Below are positions 24,780 to 36,454 of a stretch of 64,000 nt of DNA, in pieces. Source of the stretch: Ferrimonas balearica DSM 9799 (GTDB lineage Bacteria > Pseudomonadota > Gammaproteobacteria > Enterobacterales > Shewanellaceae); assembly GCF_000148645.1 (NCBI RefSeq), contig NC_014541.1:2751139-2815138 (forward strand), written 5' to 3'. The notes under the pieces are model-generated. The model saw nothing but the letters and a program-made list of their open reading frames with translations, ran no database searches and was not told the DNA's origin. Each line of letters starts with the position of its first letter. Position 1 is the first letter of the stretch. The translations under genes and the position numbers were made by a program.

Positions 24780-27700
24780 ATGACCCTTATCCGCACTGCC
24801 ATTGCCCGCCCTATTACCGTCTGGATGGGCATTCTGACCCTGCTGCTGTTCGGCATGGTGGGCTTCTCCCGCCTGGCCGTGACCCTGCTGCCGGAGATGA
24901 ACTACCCCACCCTGACCATCCGTACCCTCTACCCCGGTGCCGCCCCGGTCGAGGTGGAACAACTGGTGTCCAAGCCGATCGAGGAAGCGGTCGGCATCGT
25001 GAAGGGGCTGCGTCGTCTCAGCTCCACCTCACGGGCAGGACTGTCCGACATTCAGCTGGAGTTTGAATGGGGCACCGATATGGACCTGGCGGCCCTCGAT
25101 ACCCGGGAAAAGCTGGACGCCATCCTGTTACCGCTGGACATCGATAAGCCACTGATTCTCCGTTTTAACCCCAATCTCGACCCGGTGATGCGCCTTGGCG
25201 TGCAGACTGACGCCAGCGATGAGGCCAGCCTTATCGCCCTGCGCAGCTGGGCCGACGACGACCTGAAGCGCCAGCTTGAAGCGGTACCGGGCGTGGCCTC
25301 GGTGCGTCCCTCCGGGGGACTGGTGCGCGAGGTTCAGATCCTGGTGGACCAGGACAAGCTGGCCCAACTCAACCTCAGCCCTGATGAGTTGGTTCAGCGC
25401 ATCAACGCAGAGAACATCAACCTCTCCGCCGGCAAGCTGACCCAGGGCAGCGAAGAGTTACTGGTGCGCACCCTGAATCAGTTCGACAGCGTCGACGCCC
25501 TCGCCAACGTGATTGTCTATCACCAGCAGGGCCGCCAGGTTCGGCTGCGTGATGTGGCCGAAGTGCGGGACGGCTTCGCCGAGCGCACCGACATCTCCCG
25601 GGTGGATGGCGAAGACGCGGTGGAACTGTCGCTCTACAAGGAGGGCGATGCCAACGCGGTTCAGGTGGCCAATGCAGTCCACGCCAAACTGGCGGAACTG
25701 GCCAAGCGTCCGAACGCCCGCACCATTACTGTGCTCTATGACCAATCCCGCTTTATCCAGGGCGCCATTGATGAAGTGACCTCCGCCGCGGTCATTGGCG
25801 CAGTATTGGCGATGCTGGTGATCTATCTGTTCCTGAGGGATATCCGTCCCACCCTGATCATCTCACTCTCCATCCCCATCTCCGTGGTGGCCACCTTTAA
25901 TCTGATGTACTTCGCCGACATCAGTCTCAATTTGATGTCGCTGGGTGGCATCGCCCTGGCGGTGGGTCTGCTGGTGGATAACGCCATTGTGGTGCTGGAA
26001 AACATCGACCGTCAGCGCCAGCTGGCGGGCAACAGTGAAGCACCGCAAGCCCGGGCTGAAGCGGCCCGTAAAGGCACTGCGGAGGTAGCCGGAGCCATCA
26101 CCGCCTCGACCCTCACCACCCTTGCGGTGTTCGTACCACTTCTGTTTGTTGAGGGGGTGGCCGGGGCGCTGTTTGGCGACCAAGCCCTCACCGTCGCCTT
26201 TGCCCTGGTGGCCTCCTTACTTGTTGCCCTGACGGCCATTCCGATGCTGGCTGGCCGCCGGGGATTCCAATGGCCCAAAGGGGAAACCCGTCCCAAACGC
26301 CCGCTGCCCGACAGCCGTTGGGGCCGTACCCGGCACTACGCCACCACGGTGTTCTCCTTCCCCTTTTCGGTCTTGTTCCGCTACATTCCGGCGCTGCTGT
26401 TTACCCTCGGCCTGATCCTGGGACGGGCCATTAAGCGACTGGCCGGTGCCCTGTTTGCGCCACTGGCCTGGCTGTTTCAGAAGCTTTATGGCGCCCTGGC
26501 CTGGTTCTATCCCCATCTGCTGGCACTGGCGCTGCGCCAACGCGCCGTGACCCTGCTGCTGGCACTGGCGATAACCGGCACCGCCACGGCCTTATTACCG
26601 CGGCTGGGTATGGAGCTGATCCCGCCGATGAATCAGGGCGAGTTCTACCTCGAGGTGCAGCTGCCGCCGGGCACCGATGTGCGCCGTACTGACGAAGTGC
26701 TCAATCGATTGGCTCAATCGATATTGTCTGACCCCGCAGTGCATCACGCCTACTCACAGGCCGGCAGTGCCGCCCTGCTCTCCTCCGCGTCCAGTCGCAG
26801 CGGTGAAAACTGGGGCCGGTTGCAGGTGGTGTTGGCAGACGCTGACGCTCAGGCCTCGGTCATGGCGACCCTGCGCCAGACCGCCGCCCGCATTCCCGAC
26901 CTGGAGACCGAGCTGAAACAGCCGCAACTGCTGACCTTCAAACAGCCGTTGGCCATTGAGCTGGCGGGCTATGACCTTGACCACCTCAAACAAGCCAGCA
27001 CGGCACTGGCCAAGGCGCTGGGCGCCTCACCACGGTTCAGTGACGTCACCAACAGTCTGCGTGACGGCCAACCGGAGCTGGCGATTCACTTTGATCACGC
27101 CCGCCTGGCCGCACTGGGGTTGACTGCGCCGGACGTGGCCAGCCGTCTTGCCACGCTGGTGGGGGGCACCGTCGCCTCGCGCTACACCCTGGCGGACCGC
27201 AAGATCGACATCCGCCTGCGGGCCGATGAAGCCACCCGCGACCAGCTGGATGACATCCGCGCCCTGATCGTCAACCCCGGCGCCCGTCATCCGGTGCCGC
27301 TGGATGCGGTGGCCACCATCGAGCAGAGCATCGGCCCGGCTGCCATCAACCGTATTGCGCAGCAGCGGGTGGCCATCGTCAGCGCCGGTCTGGCCGAGGG
27401 CACTCTGAGTGAAGGGGTCGACGCGGCACAGCAGCTGGTGCAGCAACTGGCCCTGCCTGCGGGCATTCAGATCACCTTTGGCGGCCAGAACGAAGAGATG
27501 GAGCAATCCAGCCAGTCGCTCAAGATTGCGCTGCTTCTGGCGGTGTTCCTAGTCTATATCGTGATGGCCAGCCAGTTTGAATCGCTGTTGCACCCGCTGC
27601 TGATTCTGGCGGCGGTGCCAATGGCACTGGCGGGGTCGGTATTGGGCCTGTGGCTGACCGGCACCCCACTGTCGGTGCTGGTGTTTATCGGCCTGATCAT

Positions 27701-28034
27701 GCTGTGTGGCATTGTGGTCAATAACGCCATTGTCCTGGTCGACCGCATCAACCAACTGCGTGGCCAGGGCCTCGACCGCATTGCGGCGATTGAGCAGGCG
27801 GCCGCCAGTCGCCTGCGCCCCATCCTGATGACCACCCTCACCACCACCCTGGGTCTGCTGCCGATGCTGCTTGGCCTGGGGGAAGGGGCGGAACTGCGCG
27901 CGCCGATGGCGATCACCGTCATCTTTGGCCTTGGCCTCTCGACGCTGCTGACCCTGGTGGTGCTGCCGGTGCTGTACGCGGTGTTCGACCACGGCCAGCG
28001 TCGCCAGCCGGATGCGGAGGTGCAGCATGGCTAA
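24780..28034 (+). CDS. RND efflux permease 1 with extra central hydrophobic insert
   Basis: A 1,084-residue HAE1-like RND pump. TM1 is preceded by RTAIARPITVWMGILTL, and the TM4 proton-relay region reads ALAVGLLVDNAIVVLENIDR. The second half repeats the fold (FIGLIMLCGIVVNNAIVLVDR). Between the halves, around residues 490-565, lies an unusually long linker with added hydrophobic segments (for example FRYIPALLFTLGLILGRAIK). This makes the protein longer than the roughly 1,030-1,050 residues usual for the family. It overlaps the second pump gene by eight bases, so the two are probably made together, perhaps as a heteromeric pump. Substrate unknown. Confidence 0.9.
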   Translation: MTLIRTAIARPITVWMGILTLLLFGMVGFSRLAVTLLPEMNYPTLTIRTLYPGAAPVEVEQLVSKPIEEAVGIVKGLRRLSSTSRAGLSDIQLEFEWGTDMDLAALDTREKLDAILLPLDIDKPLILRFNPNLDPVMRLGVQTDASDEASLIALRSWADDDLKRQLEAVPGVASVRPSGGLVREVQILVDQDKLAQLNLSPDELVQRINAENINLSAGKLTQGSEELLVRTLNQFDSVDALANVIVYHQQGRQVRLRDVAEVRDGFAERTDISRVDGEDAVELSLYKEGDANAVQVANAVHAKLAELAKRPNARTITVLYDQSRFIQGAIDEVTSAAVIGAVLAMLVIYLFLRDIRPTLIISLSIPISVVATFNLMYFADISLNLMSLGGIALAVGLLVDNAIVVLENIDRQRQLAGNSEAPQARAEAARKGTAEVAGAITASTLTTLAVFVPLLFVEGVAGALFGDQALTVAFALVASLLVALTAIPMLAGRRGFQWPKGETRPKRPLPDSRWGRTRHYATTVFSFPFSVLFRYIPALLFTLGLILGRAIKRLAGALFAPLAWLFQKLYGALAWFYPHLLALALRQRAVTLLLALAITGTATALLPRLGMELIPPMNQGEFYLEVQLPPGTDVRRTDEVLNRLAQSILSDPAVHHAYSQAGSAALLSSASSRSGENWGRLQVVLADADAQASVMATLRQTAARIPDLETELKQPQLLTFKQPLAIELAGYDLDHLKQASTALAKALGASPRFSDVTNSLRDGQPELAIHFDHARLAALGLTAPDVASRLATLVGGTVASRYTLADRKIDIRLRADEATRDQLDDIRALIVNPGARHPVPLDAVATIEQSIGPAAINRIAQQRVAIVSAGLAEGTLSEGVDAAQQLVQQLALPAGIQITFGGQNEEMEQSSQSLKIALLLAVFLVYIVMASQFESLLHPLLILAAVPMALAGSVLGLWLTGTPLSVLVFIGLIMLCGIVVNNAIVLVDRINQLRGQGLDRIAAIEQAAASRLRPILMTTLTTTLGLLPMLLGLGEGAELRAPMAITVIFGLGLSTLLTLVVLPVLYAVFDHGQRRQPDAEVQHG

Positions 28035-31000
28035 TCGCAACAACCTGACCCGCCTTGCTCTCCAGCGCCCGGTCACCGTCACCATGGCCTTTATTGCCAT
28101 GTTGCTGTTGGGTCTGGTCGCCACCCGCCTGTTGCCGCTGGAGATGTGGCCGGGGCTGGAGATCCCCCAGATCACCGTACAGGTGCCCTACCAGGGCGGT
28201 TCGCCGGAGGAGGTGGAGCGTGAGATCACCTCGGTACTGGAGGAATCGCTGGCAACCCTCTCCGGGGTAAAACGGATGCGCTCCGGTTCGAGCCAGAGCG
28301 AATCCTGGATCCGAATGGACTTTAACTGGGACGAGTCGATCGCCAGCAAGGTGGTCGAGGTGCGGGAGCGGGTCGATTCGGTTCGTCACCTGCTGCCGCA
28401 GGATGTGGAACGGGTGATGCTGTGGCAGTTCTCCACCGCCGACATGCCCATTCTGACCCTGCGCCTCTCCTCCCGTCGCGACCTGTCCGGTGCCTGGGAC
28501 TTGCTGGATAAGCAGCTTAAGCGTCCGCTGGAGCGCCTGAGCGGCGTCTCCAAAGTGACGCTGTACGGGGTCCAGCCCCAGGAGATCCAGATCCGGCTCG
28601 ACCCGGACCGCATGATCGCCCGCGGCATCGATGCCAACTGGCTGAGCCAGCAGCTGCAGGCGCAGAACTTTGTGATCAGCGCCGGTGACCTGCGCACCGG
28701 CTCCGCCCTGTGGCAGATCTCTCCCAAAGGGGAGTACCAAAGTGTCGAAGCGATGCGGGAGCTGGTGGTGCGCCGCGGCGTTAAGCTGGGCGAGATCGCC
28801 GACGTCCAGTACCGCCGCCCGGAGATGATCGATGGCCGTCACCTTGACCGTGACTACGCCGTTGGCCTGGACGTGTTTAAAGAGTCCGGCGCCAACCTGG
28901 TGGAGGTGGCCGACCGGGTGCTGGCCGTGGTGGAAACCGTACGGGCGCATCCCCAGTTTGAAGGCATTGAGCTGTTTGTGATGGATGATCAGGCCGCTGG
29001 GGTGAAGTCCTCACTGAAGAACCTCGCCAATGCGGGCCTCATCGGGGCCGGGCTCTCCTTCCTGGTGCTGTTCCTGTTCCTGCGCAATCCGCTGACCACC
29101 CTGATCATCGTGGTCTCCGTGCCGCTGTCGGTGGCGATCACCCTTGGCGCCATGTACCTGATGGGCTATACCCTCAACATCCTGTCGATGATGGGCCTGC
29201 TGCTGGCTGTGGGGATGTTGATCGACAACGCCGTGGTGGTCAGTGAAAGTGTGCTTCAGCAGGACCCGAAAGATCGCTTCAACGCCGTGACGAACGGGGT
29301 CGACAAAGTCGCGCTGGCCGTGATGGCCGGCACCCTGACCACCGCCATCGTGTTCCTGCCCAACATCTTCGGCGTTAAGGTGCAGCTCACCGTGTTCCTC
29401 GAACACGTGGCCATCTCCATCTGCCTCTCTCTGCTGGCCAGTCTGCTGATTTCGCGCACCCTGCTGCCGCTGCTGCTGTATCGCTTTGCTCACCTCGGGC
29501 AGAAAGCCAAAGTGGCCCGCGCACCGCGCTATCGCAAGGCCCTGAGCTGGACCCTGGATCACCCCAAAACCAGTGGCCTTATCGCCATACTGCTGTTGGC
29601 CAGCACCGCCCTACCGGTGTCTCAGGTGACCGCGACCGATGACGATGAGGGCAACGATGAGCGCCTCTTTATCAACTACAACCTCGAGGGGCGCCACAGC
29701 CTGCAGGTGACCGAGGGGATGATCAACCAGATGGAGGAGTACCTGTACGCCAACCAGGAGGCGTTCCATATCGACTCGGTCTACAGCTATTTTTCCAACG
29801 ACAATCTGCAGACCACCCTGCTGCTGAAGACCCCCCTGCCGGAGCCCCGGGCTGACCTGATGGAGCGGGTACGGGAAGGTTTTCCCAAGTTCGCCTATGC
29901 CCGACCCGAATTTGGCTGGCAGGGCGGCGACGACCGTGGCATGCGGGTCTATCTGCGGGGACGGTCTACCACCACCCTGATCGAGCTGGCCAGCCAGATC
30001 ACCCCGATGCTCAGCCGCATCGAGGGGCTGTCCGATGTGCGCAGTGAGTTGGATGGCGGTCAGCGGGAGCTGTTGGTGCAGTTTGACCGGGACAAGCTGG
30101 CCCGCCTCGGCATGAGCGTTAAAGACGCCGCTCAGGTGCTGGCCACGGCGTTGCGGGGGCAAACCCTGCGCTCGTTCCGTCATGACCCGAACGGTGAAGT
30201 GCAGATCCGGCTGCAGTGGGATCCCCTCTGGCGACAGTCCGCCGACCGCCTGCAAGCCCTGCCGCTGGGCCAGCAGGAGGGCAAAGTGATCACGCTCGGA
30301 CAGGTGGCGAAGTTGCATGAGCAGCCGCGGCTGGAGGAGATCCGCCACGAAGGTCGCCAGACCGCACTGGCCATCGGCGGAAACGTTGACGACCGTGACC
30401 TGAATGAGCTGCGCGAGGAGATCACCGCGCTGATGGACACCATCGCCCTGCCCGAGGGTTACAGCTACAGCTTCGGGGGCAGCTTCCAGTATCAAGATGA
30501 AAGCCAGGCCCTGATGGTGACCAACATGCTGCTGGCGGTGGCGATGATCTACATCGTCATGGCCGCCCTGTTTGAATCCCTGCTGCTGCCTACCGCCGTG
30601 ATAAGCGCCATCCTGTTTTCCATCACCGGGGTGTTCTGGACCTTTATGCTGACCGGCACACCGATGAGCATCATGGGGATGATCGGCATTCTGGTGCTGA
30701 TGGGAGTGGTGGTGAACAACGGCATCGTCCTGGTGGACCAGATCAACCAGCGGCAACCCAGCCTGGAGCAGATGAAGGACGCCATCGTTGAAGCCGCCAG
30801 CACCCGCTTACGGCCGGTGCTGATGACGGTGTCCACCACCATCCTGGGATTGCTGCCACTGGCCCTAAATGACACGCGTCTGGCCGGCGGTGGCCCCAGC
30901 TACACACCGATGGCCTTCGCCATTATTGGTGGCCTGGCCTTCTCCACCCTGACCAGCCTGTTTCTGGTGCCCTATCTCTATCTGATGCTGTGTCGTTTGC

Positions 31001-31071
31001 GGCACCGGGTCGCGACCGGGGTGGGTAATGTGCTGGCCTGGCGCCAGCGGGCCCTGCCAGGGTGGCTCTGA
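28027..31071 (+). CDS. RND efflux permease 2
   Basis: A 1,014-residue RND pump of normal length, with TM4 block LLAVGMLIDNAVVVSESVLQ and the matching second-half block GVVVNNGIVLVDQINQR. The start is the ATG at 28027 (MANRNNLTRLALQRPVTV) after GCGGAGG; the ATGGCTAA overlap with pump 1 implies coupled translation. Two RND permeases sharing one adaptor is the layout of MdtBC-type or VexCD-like heteromeric pumps. The periplasmic loop segment ATDDDEGNDERLFINYNLEG is acidic. Confidence 0.9.
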   Translation: MANRNNLTRLALQRPVTVTMAFIAMLLLGLVATRLLPLEMWPGLEIPQITVQVPYQGGSPEEVEREITSVLEESLATLSGVKRMRSGSSQSESWIRMDFNWDESIASKVVEVRERVDSVRHLLPQDVERVMLWQFSTADMPILTLRLSSRRDLSGAWDLLDKQLKRPLERLSGVSKVTLYGVQPQEIQIRLDPDRMIARGIDANWLSQQLQAQNFVISAGDLRTGSALWQISPKGEYQSVEAMRELVVRRGVKLGEIADVQYRRPEMIDGRHLDRDYAVGLDVFKESGANLVEVADRVLAVVETVRAHPQFEGIELFVMDDQAAGVKSSLKNLANAGLIGAGLSFLVLFLFLRNPLTTLIIVVSVPLSVAITLGAMYLMGYTLNILSMMGLLLAVGMLIDNAVVVSESVLQQDPKDRFNAVTNGVDKVALAVMAGTLTTAIVFLPNIFGVKVQLTVFLEHVAISICLSLLASLLISRTLLPLLLYRFAHLGQKAKVARAPRYRKALSWTLDHPKTSGLIAILLLASTALPVSQVTATDDDEGNDERLFINYNLEGRHSLQVTEGMINQMEEYLYANQEAFHIDSVYSYFSNDNLQTTLLLKTPLPEPRADLMERVREGFPKFAYARPEFGWQGGDDRGMRVYLRGRSTTTLIELASQITPMLSRIEGLSDVRSELDGGQRELLVQFDRDKLARLGMSVKDAAQVLATALRGQTLRSFRHDPNGEVQIRLQWDPLWRQSADRLQALPLGQQEGKVITLGQVAKLHEQPRLEEIRHEGRQTALAIGGNVDDRDLNELREEITALMDTIALPEGYSYSFGGSFQYQDESQALMVTNMLLAVAMIYIVMAALFESLLLPTAVISAILFSITGVFWTFMLTGTPMSIMGMIGILVLMGVVVNNGIVLVDQINQRQPSLEQMKDAIVEAASTRLRPVLMTVSTTILGLLPLALNDTRLAGGGPSYTPMAFAIIGGLAFSTLTSLFLVPYLYLMLCRLRHRVATGVGNVLAWRQRALPGWL

Positions 31072-31088
31072 TACCACATTAACTCAAT

Positions 31089-31110
31089 GGGCCCGGCGCA
31101 AGCCGGGCCA
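31089..31110 (+). terminator. Terminator-like hairpin after the RND genes
   Basis: A GGCCCGGC-GCAA-GCCGGGCC stem with a tetraloop lies about 18 bases past the RND2 stop. There is no T-run behind it, so it is only a candidate terminator or mRNA-stabilising hairpin. Confidence 0.4.
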
Positions 31111-31190
31111 CTGTGTAATGATTCGCTTTTGACCAACATCACAATCGGTTAGGCTTGACCGAAAACCGACGTTAACACGGAGCGAACGGA

Positions 31191-32048
31191 ATGTTACGCG
31201 CACCCCTACTGTTGCTGTCCCTGCTGTTGTCCCCTGCCCACGCCGGGCCCGATGACCGTTTCACCGACGTGCAGATAACCCGCACCGAATTGGCCAGTGG
31301 TATCCATATGCTGGTGGGCGCCGGTGGCAATATCGGCGTCAGCAGCGGCCCTGATGGCATCCTGATCATTGACGATCAGTTCGCGCCGTTGGCGGACAAG
31401 ATTGAAGCGGCCCTGGCTCAGATCCAACCCGGCCCGGTGCGCTTTGTGGTGAACACCCACCACCATGGCGACCACACCGGCGGCAACGCTCACTTTGCCC
31501 GACAGGGCACGGTGTTTGCCCACCAAAACGTTCTCAAACACCTGCAGGCCGACGACAGCACCAGCCCGGCGCATTGGCCGGTGGTGACCTACCAGGACGG
31601 CATCGCCTTCCGCTTCAACGGCCAGTCAATCCGTGTTCGCCACTTAGGTGCAGGCCACACCGATGGCGACTCGGTGGTGTGGTTTGAAAAGGCCAATGTG
31701 CTGCACATGGGTGACCTGTTCTTTAAAGACCGTTTCCCCTACGTTGACCTGGCCCACGGCGGCACCGTGCGCGGCTACGCCGAGCGGGTGCGCGAGGTAT
31801 TGAGCTGGACCAACGACAACACCCGCATCATTCCGGGCCATGGCAGCCTCGCCAACCGGGCCGACCTGACCCGATTCCTGACCATGCTGGACGACTCGCT
31901 GACCTGGGCCGAATCGATGAAAGGCCAACCCAAAGAGGCCTGGCATCAGGCTGGCGTGCCCGAGGCCTATAAAGACTGGTCCTGGCAATTTATCGGGGAG
32001 TCACGTTGGATAGACACCCTTTGGGAGGAGATGGAGACCCAACCATGA
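31191..32048 (+). CDS. Secreted metallo-beta-lactamase-fold hydrolase
   Basis: A 285-residue protein with a signal peptide (LLLLSLLLSPAHAGPDD) and the MBL-fold zinc motif NTHHHGDHTGGN around residue 90. Later metal-ligand blocks are GAGHTDGDSVVWFEKANVLHMGD and IIPGHGSLA. This pattern fits the periplasmic MBL-fold group near class B beta-lactamases and SoxH-like hydrolases; the substrate cannot be read from the sequence. Its stop overlaps the next start (ATGA), so it is co-translated with a small membrane protein. Resistance activity should not be assumed. Confidence 0.85.
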   Translation: MLRAPLLLLSLLLSPAHAGPDDRFTDVQITRTELASGIHMLVGAGGNIGVSSGPDGILIIDDQFAPLADKIEAALAQIQPGPVRFVVNTHHHGDHTGGNAHFARQGTVFAHQNVLKHLQADDSTSPAHWPVVTYQDGIAFRFNGQSIRVRHLGAGHTDGDSVVWFEKANVLHMGDLFFKDRFPYVDLAHGGTVRGYAERVREVLSWTNDNTRIIPGHGSLANRADLTRFLTMLDDSLTWAESMKGQPKEAWHQAGVPEAYKDWSWQFIGESRWIDTLWEEMETQP

Positions 32049-32428
32049 TGGCGTTAATTCTGTTTGTCGGCGCTGCGGTAGTGTTGGCGCTGCTGCCGGT
32101 ATACTTGGGGGCTCGCTTGCTGCGGGTGGGCAACCCGGCATGGTGGGCCGCATTGCTGGCAGTGGTGGCCATTCTGGCTTTGCAGGACCTGGCAATGAAG
32201 TATATCGACGACATTGAGCTGGCCTGGCTGGCAGCCTGTCTGCTTGGCGGGTTCGCCTTCTCACTGATGCTGGATACCAGCTACTGGCGCGGCCTGGTGA
32301 TTGGGGCTTTGGTGCTGGGTCTGCAGTTTGCTGTGACTCAGGTTCTGCTGGACGGTCAGCCTCCGGCAGAGGCGCTGAATAATCGAATCCTTGCCGCTCA
32401 GGAAGAGCTGTGGCCGGAGTACCGCTGA
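32045..32428 (+). CDS. Small integral membrane protein of unknown function
   Basis: A 127-residue protein with about four hydrophobic spans (ALILFVGAAVVLALLPVYLG, NPAWWAALLAVVAILALQDL, WLAACLLGGFAFSLML, GLVIGALVLGLQFAVTQVLL) and a short polar tail. I do not recognise the family. Its ATG at 32045 overlaps the stop of the MBL-fold hydrolase gene, so the two proteins are probably made together. Confidence 0.72.
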   Translation: MMALILFVGAAVVLALLPVYLGARLLRVGNPAWWAALLAVVAILALQDLAMKYIDDIELAWLAACLLGGFAFSLMLDTSYWRGLVIGALVLGLQFAVTQVLLDGQPPAEALNNRILAAQEELWPEYR

Positions 32429-32675
32429 CCCGCCCAATCTCGCCCGCTGCACCAGCTTACATCTGACTTACGCCGGGAGGAAGTGGATCGGAAACGGTCA
32501 CTTCCGCCCTCCAGACCCGCCCAAATCGCACACCCCAGAACACACAGGAAGTACCACTTCCGCACCCAGCCCGCCACCAAAGGAAGCCCTGCTTCCGCCC
32601 CACCCCATTGCGAAAGGCGTTTTTTCTGCCCTAATCTGACGCCGGTGACAACGCTGTCATTTGTACCTCACAAGT
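32429..32675. other. Noncoding interval with three palindromes upstream of the chitinase riboswitch
   Basis: About 250 bases between the small membrane protein and the riboswitch. It is pyrimidine-rich on the plus strand and holds three GGAAG/CTTCC palindromes. The promoter of the chitinase transcript should lie at its right end, but I found no good -10/-35 pair. With the riboswitch and leader, the whole gene-free stretch runs to 32856. Confidence 0.5.
32479..32596. repeat. Three GGAAG-N-CTTCCGC palindromes
   Basis: Three inverted repeats lie at 32479-32505 (GGAAGTG...CACTTCC, 13-base loop), 32547-32561 (GGAAGT-ACC-ACTTCC) and 32582-32596 (GGAAGC-CCT-GCTTCC). Each right arm is followed by GC. 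The paired arms covary between copies (GT/AC, GC/GC), which suggests structure or a dimeric binding site, not chance. Function unknown; they precede the c-di-GMP riboswitch and could be operators for chitinase control. Confidence 0.6.
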
Positions 32676-32766
32676 GGTCACTGTGATAAAGGCAAACCGG
32701 TCGAAAGGCCGGGACGCAAAGCCTCCGGTCTAAGGGCATCGCCTAAGATAGCGGGGATACCATATT
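32676..32766 (+). ncRNA. Cyclic-di-GMP-I riboswitch (GEMM-I) upstream of the chitinase
   Basis: The GEMM-I blocks occur in order: GGTCAC, GGCAAACC, a GAAA-capped stem (CCGG-TCGAAAG-GCCGG), GGGACGCAAAGCCTCCGG, TCTAAGG, and the closing strand TAGCGGGG-ATACC. The ends resemble the well-studied Vibrio cholerae Vc aptamer, which also starts GGTCAC and ends TAGCGGGGTTACC. The core is identical over about 25 bases to the second copy in this window on the minus strand at 10974-11068. GEMM elements upstream of chitin-related genes are established in Vibrio. It sits 90 bases before the chitinase start codon. Confidence 0.92.
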
Positions 32767-32767
32767 T

Positions 32768-35469
<2,702 letters not shown>

Positions 35470-35486
35470 CCCCGGACAGCCAGGCA

Positions 35487-35520
35487 TAAAAAACGCCGCG
35501 CATCTGCGCGGCGTTTTTTT
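35487..35520. terminator. Bidirectional terminator between chitinase and kdsB
   Basis: The strong hairpin AACGCCGCGC-ATCT-GCGCGGCGTT has a T-run on both strands. It ends the chitinase transcript on the plus strand and the comEC-kdsB block on the minus strand. Confidence 0.9.
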
Positions 35521-35531
35521 GGGGCCCGGTA

Positions 35532-36272
35532 TCAGGCCAGGTGAGCGCGAACCCGCTCCAGATCTTCCGGGGTGTCCACCCCCGCTGGCGGCGGCTCCAC
35601 CGCTGCGGCGACGTGGATCTTCTCACTCTGGTACAGCACCCGCAGTTGCTCCAGAGACTCGATGGTCTCCAGCGGACTGACCGGCCAGGCCACGTAGCGA
35701 CGGATAAAACCGGCTCGGTAGCCGTAGATGCCAACGTGACGCATCGCCCCATCGCTGACGCCCTGGGCTACGGCAAAGCCGTCACGGTCCCACGGAATCG
35801 CGGCACGGCTGAAGTAGAGTGCATGACCGTGTTGGTCACACACCACTTTCACCGCATTGGGGTTATGCATCTCTTCGGCGTCTTCAATGGCCACCGCCAG
35901 GGTCGCCATGGAGGCACTGCCCTGAGCCAGGTTCTGCGCCAACTGGTGAATGTTGGCGGAGGGGATAAGCGGCTCGTCCCCCTGCACATTCACCACGATG
36001 GCATCGTCCGCCAGCGCCAGGGTGTCGACCACTTCGGCCAGGCGTTCGGTACCGCTCTGGTGGTCCGGTGAGGTCATCACCACCTCACAACGACCCGCCA
36101 GTGCAGCCTGCACCCGCTCATCGTCGGTGGCCACGATCACCCTCTCAGCACCGGAGGCCAAAGCGCGTTCCACCACGTGCTGAATCATCGGCTTGCCGGC
36201 GATATCCACCAGCGGCTTACCCGGCAGGCGGGTAGACGCATAGCGCGCCGGGATCACCACGATAAAGCTCAT
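35532..36272 (-). CDS. kdsB: CMP-KDO synthetase (3-deoxy-manno-octulosonate cytidylyltransferase)
   Basis: A 246-residue nucleotidyltransferase that activates KDO with CTP for lipopolysaccharide inner-core synthesis in the cytoplasm. The N-terminal motif [17 protein letters not shown] and NVQGDEPLI are family signatures. Length matches E. coli KdsB (248). It follows ycaR by two bases at the end of the comEC-msbA-lpxK-ycaR-kdsB block. Confidence 0.97.
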   Translation of the reverse strand: MSFIVVIPARYASTRLPGKPLVDIAGKPMIQHVVERALASGAERVIVATDDERVQAALAGRCEVVMTSPDHQSGTERLAEVVDTLALADDAIVVNVQGDEPLIPSANIHQLAQNLAQGSASMATLAVAIEDAEEMHNPNAVKVVCDQHGHALYFSRAAIPWDRDGFAVAQGVSDGAMRHVGIYGYRAGFIRRYVAWPVSPLETIESLEQLRVLYQSEKIHVAAAVEPPPAGVDTPEDLERVRAHLA

Positions 36273-36274
36273 GC

Positions 36275-36454
36275 TCAGGCCTCGTCGCGCAGGGGCTCGG
36301 CCCGGTCTTCCAGCAGAACCGGAATGCCTTCGGTGATCGGGTACACCAGTCGATCCGCCTTGCAGATCAGGCGGTCGCCTTCACGGTCATATTCCAGCTT
36401 ACCCTTGCAAACCGGGCAAGCGATGATCTCCAGCAGCTTGTTATCAAAGCCCAT
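36275..36454 (-). CDS. ycaR: Trm112-like small protein YcaR
   Basis: A 59-residue protein beginning [20 protein letters not shown]. The CPVC pair and a later lone Cys (LICKADRL) resemble the partial zinc-ribbon of the Trm112/UPF0434 family, and [12 protein letters not shown] is the family's C-terminal block. YcaR sits between lpxK and kdsB in most gammaproteobacteria. Its start overlaps the end of lpxK by 11 bases. Exact function is unsettled. Confidence 0.9.
   Translation of the reverse strand: MGFDNKLLEIIACPVCKGKLEYDREGDRLICKADRLVYPITEGIPVLLEDRAEPLRDEA

Noticed and set aside
31191-32048. The MBL-fold protein as a carbapenemase
   Set aside because: The zinc motif is common to many hydrolases, and nothing in the sequence or neighbourhood singles out beta-lactams.
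32479-32596. The GGAAG palindromes as a CRISPR array
   Set aside because: Only three short units with uneven spacing and unlike loops; no cas genes in the window.
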